DNA from: Thiobacillus sp. UBA2186
GTDB lineage: Bacteria > Pseudomonadota > Gammaproteobacteria > Burkholderiales > Thiobacillaceae
Length of the DNA stretch: 8,413 nt
Assembly: GCA_002327405.1 (NCBI GenBank)
Contig: DCVO01000149.1
Coordinates: 1 to 8,413, forward strand
Direction: 5' to 3'
Positions 1-5,299 of this stretch are shown here, in pieces. Made by a program: the position numbers and the translations under genes. Below the pieces are notes generated by a model, which saw only the letters and a program-made list of their open reading frames with translations, was not told the origin of the DNA and made no database searches. Positions within the stretch are counted from its first letter, which is position 1. The number at the start of each line of letters is the position of its first letter.

Positions 1-95
1 GGGCCGGCAACGCCAGGAACCGGCCATTCGACTAGCAGCATGTCGGACTTGAGCGACCGTAGCGAGCCGGGTGGGAGAGCGAGGACAGTTTTTCA

Positions 96-136
96 CGATT
101 TCGAGGCGCATAGCGGGCCTATGCAACGAGAAATCG
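96..136. repeat. Imperfect hairpin inside the MITE-like element
   Basis: CGATTTC (96-102) pairs with GAAATCG (130-136), and GCATAG (108-113) pairs with CTATGC (119-124). They are separated by a 5x5 internal loop and closed by a 5-nt loop. The stem sits between the element's arms and just before its tandem repeats. No T-run follows on either strand, so a terminator role is not supported. Confidence 0.6.
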
Positions 137-140
137 GGGA

Positions 141-200
141 AAACGAGTTTGCGAGTTTCGGCGCAGGCCAAAACGAGTTTGCGAGTTTCGGCGCAAGCCA
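141..200. repeat. Two-copy 30-bp tandem direct repeat
   Basis: Copies lie at 141-170 and 171-200 and differ at a single base (G166 versus A196). Each begins AAACGAGTTTGCGAGTTTCG. They are adjacent with no spacer, so this is a tandem duplication and not a CRISPR array. It lies wholly inside the MITE-like element. Confidence 0.9.
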
Positions 201-256
201 AAAATGGACCGATCTTCCCACCGGCGCAGTAGATCAGCCTCAAGTCCGACAGGCTG

Positions 257-736
257 CTAGAGCCAGAAGCGCGTATCGCGCGACAGGAATTCCTCCGCCC
301 CCAGATAGTGCGAGCCGTCGCAGGAGAAGTTGAGCCCCACCAGTCCGTTCACCACGTTGAGCGAGCCGGCGCGCAGGTACATGTTCTCGTCCACCTGGCG
401 CAGTTCCTTGAGCCTTTCGAGCACCGGACGGATGAGGCCGGGCGCGACGCAGGCTTCCGCAGGGTAGGCGGATTCGGGGTAGGCGAGGCTGATGTCCGGA
501 GAAAGGATTTCGTCCAGAACGTGCACGCGGTAGCGCATGGGGTCGGCGGCCGGCCACAGGGTTGCGCGATTGCTGGAGAAATGCAGCTTGGCGTGGAAGA
601 TGCCGCGCTCGCGCATGAGCGCATCGACCATGGCAAGCACGCCGTCGACGTTCCTGTCCATGTCGGATTCCACCCGGCACTGGCTGAACAGACCCTGGCG
701 AATGGCGGGGTCGCCCTTGAGCTGCAGCCAGGTCAT
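257..736 (-). CDS. Hypothetical protein, translationally coupled to an ANTAR regulator
   Basis: This 159-residue protein belongs to no family I recognise. Its ATG overlaps the stop codon of the upstream ANTAR regulator gene in an ATGA arrangement (bases 733-736), so the two are almost certainly co-transcribed and translationally coupled. The protein has no signal peptide or membrane segment. It looks like a mixed alpha/beta soluble protein, with a helical part around residues 100-115, a Gly/Asn-rich stretch around 124-140 (GSLNVVNGLVGLNFSCDG) and three cysteines (20, 96, 139). There is no obvious catalytic motif. The stop codon TAG is formed at the edge of the MITE-like element. The C-terminus may therefore be native, if the element inserted into a CTAG that already held the stop, or shortened by the insertion. 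A role linked to the ANTAR regulator is only inferred from context. Confidence 0.8.
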   Translation of the reverse strand: MTWLQLKGDPAIRQGLFSQCRVESDMDRNVDGVLAMVDALMRERGIFHAKLHFSSNRATLWPAADPMRYRVHVLDEILSPDISLAYPESAYPAEACVAPGLIRPVLERLKELRQVDENMYLRAGSLNVVNGLVGLNFSCDGSHYLGAEEFLSRDTRFWL

Positions 737-1338
737 GTGAGTCCGGGCGTCCGCTTGTTACGCAGCAGCCTGCGCGCGGCATCGGCCATGCTGGTGCCCG
801 AGTCCATGGCTTGTTTGCGGAGGCGCTGGTAGGCCTCGTCTTCAGTGAGGCCCTGGCGCATGAGTTGCCGCTTGGCCTGGTCGACGAGTTCCTTGTCCTG
901 CAGCGCAGACTTGGTCTGCGAGAGTTCCTGCGCCATTTCGTTCTGCACCTCGTAACGCGCGATCGCGGCCTCCAGGATGGGGCGCACCCGCTCGGAAGAC
1001 AGGCCCGCCACGACATAGGCGGCGACGCCGGCGCGCACGGCCTGACGGAGTTTCTCGGTGTCATTGTCTTCGGTGAACATCACCACCGGGCGCGGGCAAA
1101 GCTGGCAATAGAGACAGACGTGCTCCAGGGTGTCGCGGCTGGGCGATTCGGTGTCGATCATGATGACGTCCGGCGCCTCGCGCAGAATGGCATCTTCCAT
1201 TTCCATCAGCGATCCGGAGAAATGCACGACTTCGCACTCGGCATTTTGCAGGGATTGCGTCACCCACTCCAGGCGGTGGGTGGCATCCTTGAGCAGCATG
1301 ACCTTGAGAGGAGGCGATGTGTCCGCTTTTTTTGTCAT
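733..1338 (-). CDS. ANTAR-domain response regulator, NasT/AmiR type (RNA-binding antiterminator)
   Basis: This 201-residue cytoplasmic regulator has an N-terminal receiver-like domain (about residues 11-125), a coiled-coil linker (about 128-150) and a C-terminal ANTAR domain (about 146-193; AKRQLMRQGLTEDEAYQRLR, then SMADAARRLL). ANTAR proteins bind leader RNA hairpins and prevent transcription termination. The SPSRD, RPVVMFTED and AAYVV segments resemble NasT, which controls nitrate/nitrite assimilation genes. The likely phospho-acceptor is D62 (MIDTESPSRD). The acidic pair ending strand 1 is reduced (LLKD) and the usual strand-5 lysine is absent (YVVAGL), so phosphorylation control is doubtful. 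The frame stays open to 1452, but the ATG at 1338 is chosen because it directly precedes the domain and lies downstream of the leader terminator. Its Shine-Dalgarno is weak (ACGGGA). A sigma-54 promoter and an NtrC-like site lie upstream. No nas structural genes are in the window. Confidence 0.9.
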   Translation of the reverse strand: MTKKADTSPPLKVMLLKDATHRLEWVTQSLQNAECEVVHFSGSLMEMEDAILREAPDVIMIDTESPSRDTLEHVCLYCQLCPRPVVMFTEDNDTEKLRQAVRAGVAAYVVAGLSSERVRPILEAAIARYEVQNEMAQELSQTKSALQDKELVDQAKRQLMRQGLTEDEAYQRLRKQAMDSGTSMADAARRLLRNKRTPGLT

Positions 1339-1369
1339 TCCCGTTGCGCTCGATCTACATACGCCTCTC

Positions 1370-1393
1370 AAAAAGACGGCCCCGAAGGGCCGT
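1370..1393 (-). terminator. Intrinsic terminator/attenuator hairpin in the leader of the ANTAR gene
   Basis: On the minus strand, ACGGCCC and GGGCCGT form a perfect 7-bp GC-rich stem closed by a UUCG tetraloop (1393-1376), followed by C and five U (1375-1370). It ends 31 bp before the ATG of the ANTAR gene and about 50 nt after the predicted sigma-54 start site. It therefore sits inside that gene's own leader and could attenuate it. The alternative is that it only ends read-through from the GGDEF-EAL gene, whose stop is 300 bp upstream. Confidence 0.75.
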
Positions 1394-1454
1394 TGGAATA
1401 GTCGGAGGAGACTGCCGAGCATGTCTGCATGAAAAACATGCCCGACGTTCAATG

Positions 1455-1470
1455 AGCAACCGGCGTGCCA
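1455..1470 (-). promoter_or_regulatory. Sigma-54 (RpoN) -24/-12 promoter for the ANTAR operon
   Basis: The minus strand reads TGGCACG-N4-TTGCT, a full match to the sigma-54 consensus TGGCACG-N4-TTGCW. There is a preceding pyrimidine and exactly 10 bp between the invariant GG and GC. It points at the ANTAR gene, with a predicted start near 1444 and a leader of about 105 nt. Activity would need an enhancer-binding protein, and an NtrC-type palindrome lies about 75-90 bp upstream. Confidence 0.85.
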
Positions 1471-1524
1471 GATTGAATCTCCAGCAATATCAGCAGCTTA
1501 TGATTTTGCGGCAGAGAGGCGAGC

Positions 1525-1539
1525 GCACCTACCGGGTGC
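1525..1539. promoter_or_regulatory. Putative NtrC enhancer site (UAS) for the sigma-54 promoter
   Basis: GCACC-N5-GGTGC is a perfect dyad with the half-sites and 5-bp spacing of the NtrC sites at E. coli glnA. It is centred about 88 bp upstream of the predicted start site, a usual enhancer distance. Only one good copy is seen, whereas strong NtrC enhancers often have two. As RNA it could also fold as a 5-bp hairpin, but it lies upstream of the promoter and would not be in the ANTAR transcript. Confidence 0.7.
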
Positions 1540-1694
1540 ACGATGCGCGAAATTGAGGCGTGCTTCGGGGCTGGGTCCTGCCCTGGATTGCCGCCGGCGA
1601 TTCAATGGTCCGTCTGCCCGGGTGTCCGGCAGGAGCGGATGCCGGAATTGGGCTGTATGGCCGGCGGACTGCGCAGGCGCGCTGTCCTTGCTTT

Positions 1695-4472
1695 TTACGG
1701 CCTTACCTTGGGAAAGAACGAAGCGCTACCGGCATAAGTGGCTATCCAGCGCTCGCAATCCTCGGCCGGCATGGGGTGGCCGATGAGATAGCCCTGGACC
1801 GCATCGCATTCGAGTTTCCGCAAAAGCTCATACTGTTCCTGCGTTTCCACGCCTTCTGCGATGACCTTGAGCCCCAGGCTGTGCGACATGGCGATCACCG
1901 CCTGGACGATGGCGCTGTCTTCCCTGTCCACCAGGATGTCGCGAACGAAGGAAGCATCGATCTTCACCGTATGGATCGGGAAGCGCTTGAGATAGCCGAG
2001 GGAGGAATAGCCCGTGCCGAAATCGTCGATGTCGATTCTGATCACCCCCAGCGACCGGATCTTTTCCATGACGCTGGCGGCGTAATCGGGATTCTGCATG
2101 AGAAGGCTCTCGGTGATTTCGAGTTCCAGCCAATCCGCATCGAGGCGGGAGGTCTCCAGCGCATGTGTGACGTCGGCAACCAGGTCGTTGTGCAGGAATT
2201 GGCGCGGGGAAACATTGACGGCGATGCGCATGGGGGGCAGCCCCTTCTCCTGCCAGCGCTTGGTTTGGGTACAGGCGGTTTGCAGCAGCCATTTGCCTAC
2301 GGGATTGATCAGGCCGGTGTCTTCGAGTATGGGTATGAATGCGTCGGGCGGAACGATGCCGCGATCGGGGTGGCGCCAGCGGATGAGCGCCTCCATGCCC
2401 AGTGCTTCTCCGTCCGACAGGCTGATCTTGGGCTGGTAGTAGATGACGAATTCTTCCCGTTCCAGGGCGTGCTGCAGATCGCTTTCCATCTCCAGGCGCC
2501 CCTGTGTTCTGGCGTTCATCGCCTGGGTAAAGAACTGAAAATTGTTTCTACCGGTTTCCTTGGCGCTGTACATGGCGGTGTCGGTGTTCTTCAGCAGTAT
2601 GTCCGGATCGGTGCTGTCCAGCGGGAAAATGCTGATGCCGATGCTGGCGGTGACGAAGACCTCGCTCTCGCCCAGCAGGAAGGGCGGCGCCAGTGTGTCT
2701 ATGATTTTTCTCGCCACCATGGCGGCGTCATCGGGCGACGAGATGCCTTCCAGGATGACAGTGAACTCGTCTCCCCCCAGCCTGGCTACGGTGTCGCCTT
2801 CCCGCATGCATGTTTCCAGGCGGGAAGCCACGTCCCTCAACAGTTTGTCGCCCTCGGCATGCCCCAGGGTGTCGTTGATGTTCTTGAAGCGGTCGAGATC
2901 CAGGAGCATCACGCCAAGCAATTCTCCGTCCCTTTCTGCACGATTCATTGCATGGGACAGGCGGTCGCTGAACAGGGATCGATTGGGTAAACCCGTCAAT
3001 TCGTCGAAATGAGCCAGATACTCCAGACGCGATTCCGCGTGTTTCCTCTCGAGCACGATCTTGGTGAGGTCCGCGGTGAGTGCAAGCAGATTCGCATCCT
3101 TGGGGTCGGGCTGGAAGCTGGTGCGGTAGTGGGCCACGATGATTCCCAGGATATCGCCGTCGAATGAAAGTATTGGCGCCGCCCACCACGGCTGTATGCC
3201 CAGTTTCCTGGCCTGCTGGTTGTATTCCGACCACATGGAATGGCTTCTCACTTCCAGAATGTCGGCATTCAGGCTATGTCCCGGTTCCGACAAGGAGGCC
3301 ATCATGCCGGCCTGCCACTTTGCATCGATGAAGTCGTTGGGAAGATATGTGCCGGCCGCGCGCTGCAGCCTGCCTTGCAAATTCGGAATGAATATCGCGC
3401 AGAACATTTGTCTGGCCTGTTTCTCGAGATAGAGCACGAGAAAACCGAGGATTTTCTCGAGTTCCTCTCCCGTCAGGATCATTTCAAGAACCTGCTTCTC
3501 CCGCGCCAAAAGGGCTTCATTGCGTCGTCGTTCGGAGACGTCGTGAAAACTCATCACCCAGCCAGTGTTGTTGCCTTCGATGCGCTGGGCTATCGAGATC
3601 ACTTCGAAGGCGCGACCATCGGTCAACTCGAGCACATCGATGATGCCGTCCTTCTCCACCCCCGCGGGTGGCGCTTCGCTGAATTGCCTGAGCCTGTCGA
3701 GGAACTGATCGGGATTCGTCACGCTGTGCTTGATCGTTGTCAGGATTTCGAAGGCGTCGTCCGCTCGCGTGTGCACCGGCATTTGCCACATTTCCAGGAA
3801 GCGGTCGTTGAAACTCATGATCGAGCCCTTGGCATTGAGTACCAGAATGCCGTCGGCGGTGGATTCCAGGGTGGCTTCGAGAACCGACAGGGAATTCTGC
3901 AGCTTCCCTTCCACCATCTGGCGCATGTCCAGTTCCTGTTTGGCAAGGCTGAGGGCACGCAAGGGATAGGCGCGGAGCAAAACGAACACGCCAAAACTGA
4001 TTGACAGGCTCATGACCCCGACCAGGGCGGTCGTCATCAGCAAGGGGCGCAGGGAATGGGTTATCTCGACACGCGCGACCGGCAGGGCTGATGCCATCAC
4101 ATCCGCAGAACGGCTGAGCAGCGGAGTATCCGGTATCTTTCCGGATACGATGACTTCACCGCTGGAAAGATCTTTGAGGCTGCGCAATTCCTGGCCTGCG
4201 TAAGCCACGTTTACATTCAGAATCTTCCTTGTATTTGGGGGCAAGCCCCGCCCTTTCGCATTGGCAGTATCCCATTGCGGCGGAAGCTCCCGCATGATCA
4301 GCCCGGCATACATTTTCGCCCTGGTCTCCATGCTGGCGGATTCCTTCTCGTGCTTGATGAGAAAAAAGGCGAGCGGCAGGGTGAACATGACCAGCAGGGC
4401 CATTCCCCCTGCGATCAGATCGATCGTCAATCCCAGTTTGCTGCCGGCGCTATTGTCCACCCAGCCTCCCAC
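1695..4472 (-). CDS. Membrane-anchored PAS-GAF-GGDEF-EAL cyclic-di-GMP turnover protein
   Basis: This 925-residue signalling protein makes and/or degrades cyclic-di-GMP. Two membrane segments (about 15-39 and 144-167) flank a periplasmic region of about 100 residues. Then come a PAS domain (about 195-315), a GAF-like domain (about 330-475), GGDEF (about 485-648) and EAL (about 660-905). The GGDEF motif (566-570) is intact and is preceded at the standard 5-residue spacing by an RxxD inhibitory site (R557-D560). The EAL domain keeps E694 (EAL), N753, E785, D816/D817 (DDFGTGYSSL), K837, E873 and Q893, so phosphodiesterase activity is expected. Both activities look possible. The only upstream in-frame start before a stop is GTG at 4472. 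A second GTG at 4460 has a GGGAGG four bases before it and may be the real start. It is followed by 300 bp of regulatory DNA and appears to be a single-gene unit. Confidence 0.93.
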   Translation of the reverse strand: MGGWVDNSAGSKLGLTIDLIAGGMALLVMFTLPLAFFLIKHEKESASMETRAKMYAGLIMRELPPQWDTANAKGRGLPPNTRKILNVNVAYAGQELRSLKDLSSGEVIVSGKIPDTPLLSRSADVMASALPVARVEITHSLRPLLMTTALVGVMSLSISFGVFVLLRAYPLRALSLAKQELDMRQMVEGKLQNSLSVLEATLESTADGILVLNAKGSIMSFNDRFLEMWQMPVHTRADDAFEILTTIKHSVTNPDQFLDRLRQFSEAPPAGVEKDGIIDVLELTDGRAFEVISIAQRIEGNNTGWVMSFHDVSERRRNEALLAREKQVLEMILTGEELEKILGFLVLYLEKQARQMFCAIFIPNLQGRLQRAAGTYLPNDFIDAKWQAGMMASLSEPGHSLNADILEVRSHSMWSEYNQQARKLGIQPWWAAPILSFDGDILGIIVAHYRTSFQPDPKDANLLALTADLTKIVLERKHAESRLEYLAHFDELTGLPNRSLFSDRLSHAMNRAERDGELLGVMLLDLDRFKNINDTLGHAEGDKLLRDVASRLETCMREGDTVARLGGDEFTVILEGISSPDDAAMVARKIIDTLAPPFLLGESEVFVTASIGISIFPLDSTDPDILLKNTDTAMYSAKETGRNNFQFFTQAMNARTQGRLEMESDLQHALEREEFVIYYQPKISLSDGEALGMEALIRWRHPDRGIVPPDAFIPILEDTGLINPVGKWLLQTACTQTKRWQEKGLPPMRIAVNVSPRQFLHNDLVADVTHALETSRLDADWLELEITESLLMQNPDYAASVMEKIRSLGVIRIDIDDFGTGYSSLGYLKRFPIHTVKIDASFVRDILVDREDSAIVQAVIAMSHSLGLKVIAEGVETQEQYELLRKLECDAVQGYLIGHPMPAEDCERWIATYAGSASFFPKVRP

Positions 4473-4490
4473 CCCATAGGAATCATGCCC

Positions 4491-4813
4491 CCTGACTTAA
4501 TATTTATAGCCTTAAGACAAGACCGTGAGCACAAGAAATCTGCAATTTCAGGCCAGGGAAACAAGACTTCTCCAAGCACCAGAGTGGCCTGTTATGCCTG
4601 TCGGCCGGGGCGGGGTCGATTGTTGCCGGGGTTGAGGATTCGCTCGCAGCGGGATTGCCTCTCCCGCTGCTCATCCTTCGCTTCGCTCAGGACCGGGCTT
4701 CGGCTGCCCGCCGCAGGCATGCCTGCTCGGCGAACCAGAGTGGGTTCTCGCCACCAGCAGCGCATCCGTGGCAATCAATTGTACGAGGGGAATTTTTAGG
4801 AATGGGGGTGGGG
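4491..4813. other. Non-coding spacer between the GGDEF-EAL gene and tRNA-His
   Basis: No credible gene is seen in this stretch of about 320 bp. It holds a perfect 9-bp stem with a 7-nt loop (GCAGCGGGA at 4646-4654, TCCCGCTGC at 4662-4670) and a 14-bp perfect palindrome (GCAGGCATGCCTGC, 4713-4726). An AT-rich stretch near 4496-4508 reads TATAAATATTAA on the minus strand and may hold the -10 region of the GGDEF-EAL gene, but no well-spaced -35 was found. No U-run terminator follows the tRNA operon here. The GC-rich part around 4600-4770 looks like dispersed intergenic repeat sequence. Confidence 0.6.
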
Positions 4814-4890
4814 TGGGGTGGCTGATGGGACTCGAACCCACGACAACAGGAATCACAATCCTGGACTCTACCAACTGAGCTACAGCCACC
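4814..4890 (-). tRNA. tRNA-His (GTG)
   Basis: The 77-nt cloverleaf has anticodon GTG in the loop TTGTGAT, flanked by the stem CAGGA/TCCTG. The T-arm is GTGGGTTCGAGTCCCA and the D-arm GCTCAGTTGGTAGAGT. The extra 5' G (G-1) that marks tRNA-His is present at 4890, opposite C at 4817. The CCA end is encoded (4816-4814). It is the last tRNA of a minus-strand Pro-Arg-His cluster. Its tail runs into tandem CCCCA units. Confidence 0.97.
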
Positions 4891-4901
4891 ACCGTAAAAC
4901 C

Positions 4902-4928
4902 TTTATTGATCCGTCCCGGATCAATAAA
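4902..4928. repeat. 11-bp perfect hairpin in the tRNA-Arg/tRNA-His spacer
   Basis: TTTATTGATCC (4902-4912) and GGATCAATAAA (4918-4928) are perfect inverted copies around GTCCC. On the minus strand the hairpin ends 11 nt before the 5' end of tRNA-His, so in the primary transcript it may act as a processing signal. Confidence 0.8.
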
Positions 4929-4945
4929 CATCAAACCTCGGCAAG

Positions 4946-4991
4946 TTTTTGATTGAGAAACTCAAAAAAAATTGAGCTTCTCAATCAAAAA
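4946..4991. repeat. Long AT-rich hairpin just downstream of tRNA-Arg
   Basis: A 14-bp perfect stem (4946-4959 with 4978-4991), one mismatch, a further 5-bp stem (CTCAA/TTGAG) and an A6 loop form a 46-nt hairpin. It begins 7 nt after the CCA end of tRNA-Arg on the minus strand. The flanking T/A runs could make it a partial terminator in both directions. Alternatively it may guide 3' processing of tRNA-Arg. It is strikingly AT-rich for this GC-rich region. Confidence 0.8.
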
Positions 4992-4997
4992 CCAAAC

Positions 4998-5074
4998 TGG
5001 CCTGCCCGACAGGAGTCGAACCTGTGACCCTCGGCTTAGAAGGCCGATGCTCTATCCAGCTGAGCTACGGGCAG
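4998..5074 (-). tRNA. tRNA-Arg (TCT)
   Basis: The 77-nt cloverleaf has anticodon TCT in the loop CTTCTAA, with stem TCGGC/GCCGA, reading AGA codons. The acceptor stem CTGCCCG pairs with CGGGCAG and is followed by G and an encoded CCA. The D-arm is GCTCAGCTGGATAGAGC and the T-arm CACAGGTTCGACTCCTGT. It lies 37 bp downstream of tRNA-Pro. Confidence 0.97.
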
Positions 5075-5111
5075 TTTGATCTGCTGCGGGCACGGGGCGG
5101 GAACAATCCGG

Positions 5112-5188
5112 TGGTCGGGGCGGAGGGATTCGAACCCCCGACATCTTGCTCCCAAAGCAAGCGCGCTACCGGACTGCGCTACGCCCCG
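5112..5188 (-). tRNA. tRNA-Pro (TGG)
   Basis: The 77-nt cloverleaf has anticodon TGG in the loop TTTGGGA, with stem CTTGC/GCAAG, reading CCN codons. The acceptor stem CGGGGCG pairs with CGCCCCG, followed by A and an encoded CCA. It is the first tRNA of the Pro-Arg-His operon and lies directly after a sigma-70 promoter. Confidence 0.97.
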
Positions 5189-5199
5189 AAAGACCGCGA

Positions 5200-5229
5200 A
5201 TTATGCCCGAATGTATGCTTGCGGGTCAA
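5200..5229 (-). promoter_or_regulatory. Sigma-70 promoter of the tRNA-Pro-Arg-His operon
   Basis: The minus strand carries TTGACC (5229-5224), an 18-bp spacer and CATAAT (5205-5200), each 5 of 6 to consensus. The GC-rich discriminator (TCGCGG) is typical of stable-RNA promoters under stringent control. The predicted start is a few bases before the 5' end of tRNA-Pro at 5188. Confidence 0.75.
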
Positions 5230-5299
5230 TTTCAGCTTGAGCGGGAACACCACAATTTGAGAAAATACCCCTTTTCCATCCAGGCCAATGTGTGGCGCC

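Larger units (their letters stand above)
32..260. mobile_element. MITE-like non-autonomous element with 22-bp terminal inverted repeats
   Basis: Positions 32-53 and 239-260 are inverted copies over 22 bp with one mismatch (base 40). The arms stay similar inward to about 76 and 216, because GCCGGGTGGGA at 66-76 matches the reverse of TCCCACCGGC at 216-225 with one extra G. Each arm is therefore about 45 nt. Both ends carry CTAG (32-35 and 257-260). This could be a 4-bp target duplication or simply the palindromic outer end of the repeat. Between the arms are a hairpin (96-136) and a tandem 30-bp duplication (141-200). There is no convincing coding frame or transposase. The right end touches the stop codon of the neighbouring minus-strand gene. 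Reading it as a miniature transposable element is an inference from structure. It could instead be a structured intergenic repeat of another kind. Confidence 0.6.

Noticed and set aside
141..200. CRISPR-like direct repeats
   Set aside because: The two copies are directly adjacent with no spacer, and no cas genes are present.
240..1064. Long minus-strand frame of 274 codons overlapping the ANTAR operon, plus plus-strand frames at 308-832 and 811-1401
   Set aside because: Their Arg/Ala/Pro-rich or His-rich composition is that of shadow frames in GC-rich DNA, and the ANTAR and coupled genes explain the region.
1339..1452. Longer N-terminus for the ANTAR protein, from 1452
   Set aside because: It would translate through the terminator hairpin and start upstream of the predicted sigma-54 start site. 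The added residues do not look like a receiver domain.
1453..1557. Short plus-strand frame of 34 codons starting MSNRRARLN
   Set aside because: It overlaps the sigma-54 promoter and the NtrC-like dyad on the other strand, has no Shine-Dalgarno and resembles no known protein.
1560..2990. Plus-strand 476-codon open frame opposite the EAL region
   Set aside because: It is antisense to a well-conserved EAL/GGDEF domain and has no recognisable domain of its own.
4540..4556. Sigma-54-like TGGCCTG-AAA-TTGCA on the minus strand upstream of the GGDEF-EAL gene
   Set aside because: The GG-GC spacing is 9 bp instead of the required 10, and the match is poorer than the site at 1455-1470.
4671..4934. Minus-strand frame across tRNA-His
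   Set aside because: It is read through a tRNA gene and has no homology or ribosome binding site.
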